Assembly (NCBI GenBank): GCA_005223375.1
Contig: RXOD01006307.1
Location: 1-10,730, forward strand
From: Amoebophrya sp. AT5.2
Lineage: Eukaryota > Sar > Dinophyceae > Syndiniales > Amoebophryaceae
Reading direction: 5' to 3'
DNA length: 10,730 nucleotides
This document shows, piece after piece, positions 1 through 7,886 of this stretch. The translations under genes and the position numbers were made by a program. The notes under the pieces were generated by a model that made no database searches, had not been told where the DNA came from, and saw only the letters and a program-made list of their open reading frames with translations. Numbering within the stretch: position 1 is the stretch's first letter; every line of letters starts with the position of its first letter.

Positions 1-1331
1 CGGTCCTCCGTGCCGCCGGCCGCGCCGGCGTTCGTGGACATCAATGGATCATGACTGCCTGCTCCAGCTGCGGCGTCCCTTTCGATCTGCACGTATTCCG
101 CCTCGGACTTGAGCCGCATGGCCCGGGCCACCGTCGCGTCCATCGAGCTGATGTCGTGCACCTTTCCGAGGAGCTCGGCCACCCCGTCCCGAAACAGCCG
201 GTAGAAGTTGTGGTCGCGCCCTCGCTCGTACTCAAACATGGTGGCGGTCCGGTCGACGCACTCGTCCCCCGCCGTGGCACGGTTGGTAATGGTCATCTCC
301 ATGTTGTCCAAAGGCAGCACGTGGTACACCCACTGCGGATGGTGCACCGTAAACAAACGCATCAAATGGCGGCGGACCTCGACAAACCTGCCGCCATTGT
401 TGGAGAGAGGAAGTACTTTCTTAGAGCAGTGGTTTATGCGATCAAACTCACGGCACAGAAAGAAGGCGCGAACAACCAAAGCCAAACCTGGGAAAAAAGA
501 AAACCGCAAGAGATAGATACACAATGAAAATGGTAAAGCGCTAAATTACCTACCGTAAGCCTGCAGCAGTGTTGGCGGCATCAGGTGCGCTACTTCCGGG
601 TATCGGCTCTCCTGCAGTACAAGAAACATGCGGCGCATGCCCGCCATGCTCGACGGGTGCAGCGTGTAGAGCAGTTGCCGCGGTACTCTACCCAGTTCCG
701 TCGGATGCGTTATTGTCCCGTCACTTCCTGCTTCTCCAACCACCGCGCTCGTCGTAGACAGTTCTCTGAAGAAGTCCTGCTCCGGCCCCGTCTCGATGAA
801 CAAGGTCGCCACCACATTGAAAACCTCCTGCACGCGCTGCCACGTCTGCGCGTCCATCACCTCCAGAGCGTTTTTGCTTTGCACGTAGTGGTAGTGGCCC
901 AGCCCGAGCACCTTGAAGATTTGGGACAGGAACGCCATCGGGCGGCAGAACGCTTCGAAGTGGGCGCCGTTCTGCAGCACGAAATTCTGCAGCACAGACA
1001 GCTTGTGGCTGAACAACGAAGTCTCCAACCAGGTGCGCATCTCCGTGAGGTAGGATTCGTAGATACTGGCGCCGGCGAGCAGGTTAGTTGCCGAGTGCCC
1101 GTACCTGTGGAGGGCGTGGGTGATTGCACCGTGATAAGGGTCACACTTCAGAGCGTCCGGGAGCCGGTGCTGCAGGAACCATCGGAGACGCGACAGTGCG
1201 CCGGTCGTGTTCAGGTCGGGGCGCTCGGAAAACTCCACAATATGCGGGACGAGCTGCGCCGAGACAACTCGCACGAAGTGGTCGCTGCATATTAGCGCGA
1301 GCAGAAAGAGCAGCACTCGTCCAGAGAGCAT
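1..1331 (-). CDS. Unrecognised protein, N-terminal part (runs off left edge), 2 exons
   Basis: Two exons join in frame: 1331-554 and 487 to the left edge, with a 66-base intron at 553-488. The junction codon is GGT (Gly), so ...LLQAY-G-LALVVRAFF... reads through, and the frame stays open to base 1. About 420 residues are visible; the C-terminus is missing. The protein is rich in Leu, His and aromatic residues, looks mainly helical, and contains stretches such as CREFDRINHCSKK and FEYERGRDHNFYRLF. I do not recognise the family; an alpha-helical repeat protein is a guess only. The start is uncertain. The ATG at 1331 opens a signal-peptide-like segment (MLSGRVLLFLLALIC), and an in-frame ATG also lies at 1379. 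Alternatively that segment is the 3' end of an intron (1416-1285) and translation starts at ATG 1424, giving MEIDHFVRVV. Coding is well supported by the clean frame across the intron; function is unknown. Confidence 0.75.
488..553 (-). other. Spliceosomal intron, 66 bases
   Basis: The donor is GTAGGT (553-548) and the acceptor is TTTTTTCCCAG, preceded by a pyrimidine tract (ending at 488). Removing it joins a phase-1 exon end to a 2-base remainder and bypasses the TAA at 548-546. A small 5-bp inverted repeat (532-536 with 546-550) lies just inside the donor. Confidence 0.85.
532..550. repeat. Small inverted repeat inside the 66-base intron
   Basis: GGTAA (532-536) pairs with TTACC (546-550) around the palindrome AGCGCT (537-542), directly after the donor. 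A 5-bp arm alone could be chance. Confidence 0.5.
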
Positions 1332-1796
1332 GGGTAAAAACGACGAGAGAAAAGCTGCGCGCGCGCGTCGACGGCGCATGGTTGGCGATGCCGTTCTTTA
1401 GCGTTCTTCAGCTCACATTTCCATTTGGCTGCAACAAAACGTGTGCTGTAGTGCTCATTGGAAACTGCGTGACTCGAGTTTACCTTTCGCCGAAGAAACC
1501 TTACTCTCTTGCCGGAGCACTGATACTGAATGGATCTTTTCTTCGTCTGCGCGTGCAAATTTTTCCGGCGAAACAGAACGAAACTGTCACCACTACTTCG
1601 TCGAATATTGAATTCTAAAGCCGAGCGAACACGCAGTGAAAAAATCGATTGGAAAAAAGCGCTCCCGACGTCCCATCACGGACGGAAAGGACTGCCGTCA
1701 GCAGCACATCAACGCGCTTATTGTTCGTCGCTTTCCAATCTCGAAGGAAATTATCACACGCTCCGCTGCTACTTGACTCGTGCTCTACAAGGAAAT
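1332..1796. other. Intergenic region (possible first exon of the left-hand gene)
   Basis: This lies between the stop of the CMAS gene (1797) and the start of the left-hand gene. It is more AT-rich than its neighbours and no open frame in it looks convincing. It holds a possible tiny first exon, ATGGAAAT followed by a GTGAGC donor (1424-1411), which would splice to base 1284 in phase. I see no recognisable promoter or poly(A) element. Confidence 0.5.
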
Positions 1797-2666
1797 TCAA
1801 GGATTTGGTCCGATGGCCACCTGGTTCCCTGCTTCCCCCACCCCGTGCTCTTTGATCCGTTCTCGCACCAGTGCTTCCATGATCACCCAGTCCACCAGCG
1901 AGTCTAGCTCCGTTGCCGTATCCTCCGGCATCAAGAACAACACGTTTTTTGCCGCGGAACGCAGCCGGCTTCCGGACGCTCGAAAGTCCTCCGTGCGAAA
2001 GACGTAGAAGCACCCGTTCTCCATTATCTCCCCGTCCCAATCCTGACGGCGGGGGCGCTTTACCGGGTCATAGTTCTTCGCGGAGCCGACGAGAACCCCA
2101 TCCCCATCTTGCTCTTTTCCCGCCACTACCTCATCGATCTTCCAAAAAAACCGGTGCATCCGCACCGCAGAGACGAGACCCGTCGCCTCCCCGTAGGCTA
2201 CGAACTGCTGCATGCCGCCGCGCAGGTCTGCGGCGGTGGTCAGCGGCGACGTCGCCTGGACCAGACATACGATCGCCGGCGGGGCGGTGGAGGAAGATGA
2301 TAGTGCTGGCGTTGATTGTCCGTCTCCGGCGTCTCGGGCGTTGTGACTGCAGCCCCGGTCCAGGAAATCCGCAATCGCTGACTCGGAACTCGCCGTGTCT
2401 GCAGCCGACGCGGCCGAGCGCCAAAAGACTTCGGCGCCGTACTGTTCCGCTACTGCCGCTATATCCTCCGCATCGGTCGACACCACGACGCGCTGAAAAA
2501 CCTTTGCCTGCAAGGCCGCCGTCACCGTGTAGGCGAGCAGCGGCACCCCATTGAGCAGTTTGATGTTCTTTTTGGGGATGCCGCGACTACCGCCACGGCA
2601 CAGAATGAGCGCAACGGCGGAGGTAGGGTCTGGGGGGTGGACTTGGGATTGCGGCGAGAGCGTCAT
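1797..2666 (-). CDS. CMAS: CMP-N-acylneuraminate (sialic acid) cytidylyltransferase, animal CMAS type
   Basis: This enzyme activates a sialic acid with CTP to give CMP-sialic acid plus pyrophosphate, the donor for sialyltransferases. The 289-residue single-exon ORF has the whole catalytic fold. The N-terminal nucleotide-binding motif is LCRGGSRGIPKKN (about residues 22-34), followed by VVSTDAEDIA (61-70), VQATSPL (136-142), the strongly diagnostic KRPRRQDWDGE..ENG.FY block (203-221), and ELDSLVDW (253-260), where ELD takes the place of the family's metal-binding DxD. The RPRRQDWDGE block matches animal CMAS much better than bacterial NeuA as I know them; KRPRR overlaps the position of a nuclear import signal described in mammalian CMAS. 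There is no C-terminal phosphatase-like domain, so it is catalytic-domain only. A Ser/Ala-rich insert (about 104-130) is probably a loop. ATG 2666 leaves a short 16-residue leader without a clear signal peptide. The substrate could be Neu5Ac or KDN (both known in microalgae) and cannot be told from sequence. The stop is TGA. Confidence 0.95.
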   Translation of the reverse strand: MTLSPQSQVHPPDPTSAVALILCRGGSRGIPKKNIKLLNGVPLLAYTVTAALQAKVFQRVVVSTDAEDIAAVAEQYGAEVFWRSAASAADTASSESAIADFLDRGCSHNARDAGDGQSTPALSSSSTAPPAIVCLVQATSPLTTAADLRGGMQQFVAYGEATGLVSAVRMHRFFWKIDEVVAGKEQDGDGVLVGSAKNYDPVKRPRRQDWDGEIMENGCFYVFRTEDFRASGSRLRSAAKNVLFLMPEDTATELDSLVDWVIMEALVRERIKEHGVGEAGNQVAIGPNP

Positions 2667-3189
2667 GATGATGAAGCATCAAGAACAAGTTTTTAGTGGG
2701 CGGAGGTCACAAGCACAACGAAGGCAGCTCTCGCGAAGCCAGAGGCGTAGCTAGGCGGCTCAGCTCACACAACGAAGATCAAGATACAGTCACAGACGCG
2801 AAAGAACAAGCCGAGAAAGATTTCAGCTTCGCCCATTCACCCACTCACTTCGCAGAAAGGTCAGGCGTTTGGGTGTGTGTGGAGATACCGTCCGCGCTTC
2901 CGGAAATTTGTACAATCCAGAGGGAATCACCAGAGAAAGAGCATACTTTTTGCACTATTGCCCAGTGAGGGCCCTCGTTTTCGACTGACGCAATTCAAAC
3001 ACGTAACGCGTTCGGAGTCTTTATTCGTGGCGGCGCCCGCGAGCGACATACCCGCAGCAGATGCGCGCCAGCGCCTTCGCGCTGCTGCTCTCGAACAGGA
3101 AGCAAAGGCCTGCCGCGGACGGTCAGGCGACAAAAGAGGCGGACACGCACAAGGGAAAGGCGCGGCCGCGCGCCGCGCGCGCAGTCGAA
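2667..3189. other. Intergenic region upstream of CMAS
   Basis: This covers the 5' flank of CMAS. Bases 2667-3050 are moderately AT-rich and carry only short, low-quality frames on both strands. From about 3050 the sequence turns very GC-rich. No promoter motif, RNA gene or repeat is recognised. Confidence 0.4.
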
Positions 3190-3660
3190 TCAAGCGACGG
3201 ACCGACTACGGGCGCGGCGCGTGGGCGCATTCTCGTGAAAAAGCCCAGGGGTATCCCAATCGTCACCGTATGCGCGCAGTGGCTCTCGCCAATCACGGCG
3301 CGGCCGGCTGGCGCGCGGGACGGACGTCGAGCGAGTCGCAGTCGACTCATCGTCAGCCGTGGAGCGGCCGAGCAGCCTAACTCGGCCGCAAACGGGACCA
3401 GCGGCAGACCCAGAGCCGTCGCCTGCCCTCCGCGAGGGGACACAACGGAGCAGCCCCATCCCTGAAACCATAAGGAACCCAGGCGAGTCGTATCCTTCGA
3501 GCGCGCCGGCCTGCGGGTTCGTCTGGAGAACGGCGGCGGTCTGCATTTGGCAGCTGACCTGCGTCGCTCGTGTTCGCTGCTTCTCCGCAATGTCCGCCGC
3601 GAGGAGCCTCACCGGGGTGAGCACGGCGCGCAACATGTCGGGCGGGCAATCATCCGCCAT
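3190..3660 (-). CDS. Doubtful small hypothetical protein, 156 aa
   Basis: This is an uninterrupted frame from ATG 3660 (context GTCATGG) to TGA at 3190-3192, in a very GC-rich stretch. An in-frame stop lies about 105 bases upstream of the ATG, so this is the first Met in its frame. The first 70 residues (starting MADDCPPDMLRAVLTPVRLL) have a balanced composition and GC-rich third positions; the rest is Arg/Ser-rich and less convincing. No domain is recognised. All six frames are fairly open here because of base composition, and the plus-strand alternatives are rich in Cys, Ser and Arg. Orientation agrees with every other gene in the window. It could equally be one exon of a longer gene including part of 3766-3960, or not coding at all. 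Confidence 0.35.
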   Translation of the reverse strand: MADDCPPDMLRAVLTPVRLLAADIAEKQRTRATQVSCQMQTAAVLQTNPQAGALEGYDSPGFLMVSGMGLLRCVPSRRAGDGSGSAAGPVCGRVRLLGRSTADDESTATRSTSVPRASRPRRDWREPLRAYGDDWDTPGLFHENAPTRRARSRSVA

Positions 3661-4597
3661 GACGATGGCGGCCGCCTTTCCACTACCTCCGCGTCTTCGT
3701 GTCTCTGCTGGACTTGGCGGCGTCGCATGCTTTGGCGGTCGCAGAGGAGGTAGCGCCCCCCTCACCTACCGCCATAGGGGAAACCCGAAGAGGATGCGGC
3801 GCGCTGCGCTCGAACTCGGGGCAGGCGGCGGCGGGGCTGCGTGAACGTGTCGACCATTTGGGCGACTGCGTGTCGCTGCCGCCGGCGGAGCCCGGAGAAG
3901 TCGGCCAGTTAGAGGAGGCCCGTTGCGCGGCCCAATCGCTGCAGTCGCTGCAGTCGAGATCACCACGGGAGCGGTAAGTGATCAGCGGAGACAGGGAGAG
4001 CAGGAGACCGGTCACCGCAACGGACAGCGATCGCGTTCCAGCCGCAGGAGCAGAAGCGACTCTGGAGTTCGAAGAGTCGGAGCGGACGGCAGCAGCAAAG
4101 AAGCGCAGCCTTTTCAGTCGGATCGCCACAGTGGCACTTCGGAATCCTTTTGGCGGTGATACCCGGCGAGTGTGTAAAAAAAATCGGTCAAGTTTTGTAA
4201 TTGTAGCACACGAAGACAATGACAACCAACGAAATCGATTACGGTGCGAGACACGCAGTGGAAGCAGCCACGAACAGCCAAAATCTCTAAAACCATGCAT
4301 ACTAGAAGGCGTGCCCACAGCCAGTACACACGCCTGCGACCTCTGCTGCATTTGTTCGTACTGGTGCAGGCGCAGTGCCGCCGCATCAACGTCCGTCTTG
4401 CAAAAACTACCAACGACATTTTCCACGGATCGAAATGGTCTGTCAGTCTGTGCCAGTGCCTCCTATCCGCACATCCATGCCCAGGAACCGCCTTCGCCCT
4501 GATACTCGTCCTACAAACTTCCCGCCAGGCTATGATGAGACAAGCGAAGTATTCTGACAATTGCAAAATCGTGTAACACACAGCAGCGAGCAGCAAA
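3661..4597. other. Unresolved region, possibly containing exons
   Basis: This divides into a GC-rich left part (3661-4160) and an AT-richer right part (4160-4597). On the minus strand one frame from 4426 to 3683 is open for 247 codons, but it begins at GTG, not ATG. Its Ser/Pro/Arg-rich section after a pyrimidine-rich tract ending in CTGCAG (about 3950) could be an exon. An ATG-initiated Cys-rich frame (4420-4114) overlaps it. On the plus strand a frame runs across 3699-4502 interrupted by a single TAA that sits inside a perfect GTAAGT donor (3974). No model joins cleanly and I recognise no domain. Confidence 0.3.
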
Positions 4598-6025
4598 TCA
4601 CGTCCCAAGGCTCGTCACCCCATTCACCGGAAACGCCAGCAGTCCTTCCATTACGCTTTTGTCTTCCACAAGCTGTTTTCTCCTTTCCGCCTCTTCTTCC
4701 GCCGTCAGCGGTTCCCCTGCGTTTCCGCCCGGATCGCCGTTCCCCGGATCCGGCCGGAAGCTTCTCGCCGACGCCAGGCCGAACAGCTCCTGCGTTCGCT
4801 CGGACGACGCGAAGGACGTTTTTCGCGACCGCGATTCCCCAAGCAGTGCGGAGTTTCGGCGCTCCATCTTGTCCGCCGTCTCCCTGACCTTACGGGAAAG
4901 CTCCTGCAGCAACTTCTCGGTCGCGGCGTCGTCGAGGCTGCCGCGCTTCGAGGGAGTGCGCACCGACCGGAGCTCCAGCGCAAAACGGTCCACGAAGGAC
5001 CCGCGCCGGCTGTTCGACCCAACCGAGGAGAGCTGCTGCGCCTGTCGCACAGCCTTCGTGGAGCCGCCTGCTGTACTAGAAGATGGTCCGTCCAGGACAC
5101 CCATCAGCTTGCCGACGTCGGCGTTTGAGTTTTTTCTCGTCGACGCCCGGCTGGTCGGCCGGGTCTGCACAGGCGGAGACGAGAGCCGCGACGAACTCAT
5201 CACACTCGCGGAGGCCGTCTTGTCGACAAGACCCTGAAGTGTTTGGTTATGGTTTCGATATCCGATATTTCCTTCAAATGCTTCTGCCGGAAAAGCAAAA
5301 AGCAGACTTTGGGAGAGGGAGAGCACAACTACAACCACAAAAAAATATTCGACGCAGAAGCAAGCAACTAAAGTCAGTACTCGCTGTAACGCGAGTCCGA
5401 ATTTCATCGGCGGCTTGCCCTTCTGCCCGTCCCCTTGTCCGCGGGTGCTTTTTTCGTCCTTCGGCGGCGACGGGGATCGTGCCGCTGACGGCGATCGCGA
5501 CCTTCCGGTTGCGGCAGCTTTTTGCAACCTTACGTTCTCTTTGTTAGCGGCGCTGATGTGCTCTGTTGTCGGCTCTGGCGCCGCTGCCTTCCCTCGCGGG
5601 CTCGGGAGGAACGTCGGCTGCACAGCCCGACGAGAGACTGGCGACGGCGATGCAACGCGCCTTGCCGCCTTGTTGTACTTGCGCCGGTTCGGGAACTTGA
5701 CGCCCAGACACTGCTCCTTCAGCCCGAGAAACCGGTCGTACCGCTTCTCCTTCAGTTGCGCACGCTGCAGCACCACAGCCTCGCGCCGGGCGCTCATTAC
5801 CTGCAACGTAAATTTTTTCGAAAGGATTCATGCCTTTCACACGAAAGGGCACCGCACTTCGTTGTGATTGTGAATTGGAGATAGAGATTGATATCAAAGT
5901 ACTATAGATACTAGTCCGAAAAAAAGTACTGCCCGCCGCAGCGCGCATTCGTTGGCGGATCGCATCTGCATTTTCCGCTGGTCCGTTAGCGACACGCTGT
6001 CCTCCCCGAAACGAGAGTACCACAT
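4598..6025 (-). CDS. Unrecognised Ser/Arg-rich protein with repeated basophilic-kinase-type sites, 3 exons, 383 aa
   Basis: Exons 6025-5930, 5800-5381 and 5233-4598 join in phase 0 at both junctions. ATG 6025 (context ATCAAAATG) follows an in-frame TAG and opens MWYSRFGEDSVSLTDQRK, which continues through the first intron into a basic helical stretch (MSARREAVVLQRAQLKEKRY). Ending the model at ATG 5797 instead would drop the first 33 residues (the 32 of exon 1 and one Val). If the second intron is not removed, its 49 codons add a hydrophobic VVVVVLSLSQSLLFAF segment that mimics a membrane helix. I favour the intron because that stretch is AT-rich and has splice signals at both ends. The middle (about 131-145) has SRSPS/SPSP motifs. 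Exon 3 holds five sites of the form basic-basic-x-Ser at about residues 208, 251, 271, 300 and 312. An acidic helix (AEEEAERRKQLVEDK) lies near the C-terminus. Probably a disordered phosphoprotein; family unknown. Stop TGA. Confidence 0.8.
5217..5232. repeat. Perfect 16-bp palindrome at a 3' splice site
   Basis: GTCTTGTCGACAAGAC reads the same on both strands. It lies one base inside exon 3, just after the proposed acceptor at 5234, and encodes part of LVDKT. As RNA it could form a 6-bp stem with a UCGA loop. Confidence 0.85.
5234..5380 (-). other. Probable intron 2, 147 bases, in-frame
   Basis: The donor is GTACTG (from 5380) and the acceptor is CACTTCAG (ending at 5234). The length is 49 codons with no stop, so it can be read through. 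It is AT- and T-rich against GC-rich flanks and, if translated, would give an isolated hydrophobic run in an otherwise charged, Ser-rich protein. Inverted repeats sit at both ends. It could instead be translated as a real membrane segment. Confidence 0.6.
5379..5396. repeat. Inverted repeat across a 5' splice site
   Basis: ACTCGC (5379-5384) is the exact reverse complement of GCGAGT (5391-5396), separated by 6 bases. The proposed GT donor (5380-5379) lies inside one arm. Confidence 0.75.
5801..5929 (-). other. Spliceosomal intron 1, 129 bases
   Basis: The donor is GTACTT (from 5929) and the acceptor is TTGCAG (ending at 5801), removed between GCA and GTA codons. The intron is AT-rich. It contains AGTACT at 5898-5903 and again across the donor (5925-5930), a perfect palindrome TTGATATCAA (5888-5897), and a hairpin at 5831-5851. 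Frames on both sides look coding and are joined without a shift. Confidence 0.7.
5831..5851. repeat. Hairpin inside intron 1 near the acceptor
   Basis: TGCCTTTC (5831-5838) pairs with GAAAGGGCA (5843-5851) with one bulged base and a 4-base loop, about 30 bases before the acceptor of the minus-strand intron. Confidence 0.7.
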
Positions 6026-6548
6026 TTTGATCGCTTGTTCTTTCTACGACTACGTATTTGAGATTCTACGGCGCAGCACTGGTGAGCGAAAAGCCAATAG
6101 CCGTTGCAGGTTCGAGTTTAGCCCGTAGAAAGGCAACGGAAGATGAGACGGCAAAGAAATGACGCGAGTTGCTATCTAGATCGAGCGAGAACAAAGAAAA
6201 CGACGACGAAATTCGCAAAAACGTAAGTACATGTATACAGACCTGCCAGCGCTCAAAGGACTCAGCTCTATGTACTATTCGACTCTTCAGCTCTCCCGGC
6301 GCACGACGATCATTTATTGACGAGAACACTTTTAGAAAAGAAGCCCCGAATACCGCACGAAAAAGCTTTCCGCATCTTCAAAAGAGGACACAGACGCATT
6401 GAGGCGGCAAGTAAGGCGAGTCTTACATCCCTTCCAACCGGAGTGCCATGCGGCAGTCAGCAGTGCAGTAGTAGCTCATCGAAGTCGAACCAACACTTCT
6501 CGAGGCTATATTTTCAGCTTCTCGTAGTTACGGTTGAGGCCGCCGCTT
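6026..6548. other. Intergenic region
   Basis: This lies between the stop of the 445-residue gene and ATG 6025. It is AT-richer than the flanking exons. Short frames on both strands lack good starts or recognisable content. It probably holds the 3' end of the upstream transcript and the 5' leader of the downstream one; no clear signal for either is visible. Confidence 0.45.
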
Positions 6549-7886
6549 TTAGTCGTGGTAGAAGCTGAAGATCTTTTTTCCTCGCACTAGGTGGACGCCG
6601 CTGAAGTCGTCCGGCACCTGTGCGTACATACTTTGGTCCGCGCATGGCTCCATGAAAAAGTCATCCTGGAAAACGTCGTCCAGGCACAGTGGGCGCTGAA
6701 CTCCAGCTTTGCCACCCAGCTTCCCTTTTGTTCCCCCTGTCGGCACGTAGGAAGGATCCACGTCCGTGGCGTAGACTTGGATTCGAACTTCTGCTCCCTG
6801 CTGCCCCTGCGCGCCCGACGAGCAAGAAGAAGAACCCGCGCCCGAGCCCACCACTGCTCCTGCCAGGTAGTCCCGTATCTCCGCAAAGACGTCGCCGCTA
6901 CCTTCTTTCAGGTACTCTCCCATGAACCGGAGCGCCGACCCGACTTTGGCGTCTACTTTGGCAAGAACCCCCTCCCCTCCCACTCCCTCCAGCTCGGCCA
7001 GCTCCAGGTCGCCCAAACGCGAGACGAGCAATGTTGACACGTCGTGGACCTCGTGCAGGCTGGAGTAGATGTCTTCGACCGTCGCGATGCTGTGCCGATA
7101 CAGGCTCTGGAAGACCACATCATCTTCAGACGGGGTTGCAGTCTTGTTGGGAAGCGTCCACAGTCGCACTGCGCCCTCCTCGTCCGAAATGGCGGCTTTG
7201 CACAACTGGGGGTATTTCAGGAGCGCTTCCTCCTTCTGCCCGAAACACTCCAACTCGTCGGACCGCGAATTTTTGCTCAGCGTGATCACCACCCGAATCT
7301 GCTGCTCACGCGCGTTTCCGCCCGTTCGCCGCGCCTGCGTTGTCGGCAGCAGCGCAGAGGGATTTTCCTCTTTTCGCAGAAAGACTTCCGGGTCCAAAAA
7401 GTGCCCCGGCTTCACACATGCGACTCGGTGCGTGTGTGGGCTCGAGGAATGGTCGTGACCACACAGCTCCTCGAGCCGCAGGTCGGCGACACTCCGCACC
7501 GGCTGGCGCCCGGCCAGACAGCAGAGGTGCAGAACCTTCGAAAGGATGTGCTGGTCGTCGGCAGCGAAATCGACGAAAAGCTCGTACTGCTCCCGCTGCA
7601 GGCGGCTCGAAGCAGACCGTACGGAAGCAGAGGACACCGACGCGGAATTTTCATCTTCTGCTAACATCGACGCGTAGCCGGATTCCTCGACGGAGGTGGA
7701 ACAGGAACTGCCGTCGAGGAGTGCTGAGTGCAGGCTACTGCCGATGCTCGATAGCTCCGTAGAGTTCTCGGTCTGATCCACATCGACAGCCTCCGTGTCG
7801 AGGGGCGGCCGCTCCTTTAGCTTCACGGCCGCGTTGGTCCGCGCCTCAAATCGTGCAGGACCCAGCTGGGAGACTTTGACGACCAT
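6549..7886 (-). CDS. Unrecognised acidic Ser-rich protein, 445 aa, single exon
   Basis: An uninterrupted frame runs from ATG 7886 (context AACAAAATGG, like ATG 6025 of the downstream gene) to TAA. Residues 1-30 are basic and hydrophobic in alternation (MVVKVSQLGPARFEARTNAA). Residues 35-95 are Ser- and acid-rich and probably disordered. Residues 98-130 (YELFVDFAADDQHILSKVLH, then a Cys pair) look globular. Residues 255-345 form a likely helical region containing LVSRLGDLELAELEGVG. A Gly/Ser/Gln-rich linker spans about 346-365, and the C-terminus (366-445) is compact and acidic, ending KKIFSFYHD. There is no signal peptide or membrane segment. No known domain is recognised and I assign no function. 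High GC in third positions and a 1.3-kb frame with no stop make coding near certain. Confidence 0.88.
   Translation of the reverse strand: MVVKVSQLGPARFEARTNAAVKLKERPPLDTEAVDVDQTENSTELSSIGSSLHSALLDGSSCSTSVEESGYASMLAEDENSASVSSASVRSASSRLQREQYELFVDFAADDQHILSKVLHLCCLAGRQPVRSVADLRLEELCGHDHSSSPHTHRVACVKPGHFLDPEVFLRKEENPSALLPTTQARRTGGNAREQQIRVVITLSKNSRSDELECFGQKEEALLKYPQLCKAAISDEEGAVRLWTLPNKTATPSEDDVVFQSLYRHSIATVEDIYSSLHEVHDVSTLLVSRLGDLELAELEGVGGEGVLAKVDAKVGSALRFMGEYLKEGSGDVFAEIRDYLAGAVVGSGAGSSSCSSGAQGQQGAEVRIQVYATDVDPSYVPTGGTKGKLGGKAGVQRPLCLDDVFQDDFFMEPCADQSMYAQVPDDFSGVHLVRGKKIFSFYHD

Noticed and set aside
585..1295. Long plus-strand frame (236 codons) across the left-hand gene
   Set aside because: Lies opposite the minus-strand frame that splices cleanly to the next exon. 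Its composition (His, Arg, Val-rich with no pattern) is that of a shadow frame.
1913..2554. Long plus-strand Arg/Pro/Ser-rich frame
   Set aside because: Antisense to the certain CMAS coding sequence; a GC-driven shadow.
4114..4420. Minus-strand Cys-rich 101-residue frame from ATG 4420
   Set aside because: Overlaps another long frame, has odd composition (many Cys, Arg, Trp) and no recognisable motif; not enough to call a gene.
3699..4502. Plus-strand gene with exons either side of a GTAAGT donor at 3974
   Set aside because: No suitable in-frame ATG upstream, and the only nearby acceptors would make an intron of about 21-30 bases. The opposite strand has an equally good reading.
5234..5380. 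Transmembrane helix in the 4598-6025 gene
   Set aside because: Better explained as a translated intron: AT-rich, bounded by splice signals and inverted repeats, phase 0 on both sides. Kept as an alternative only.
6066..6329. Minus-strand 87-codon frame between the two central genes
   Set aside because: Begins at GTG, is AT-rich and Ser/Phe-rich, and has no good splice partners; probably untranslated sequence.
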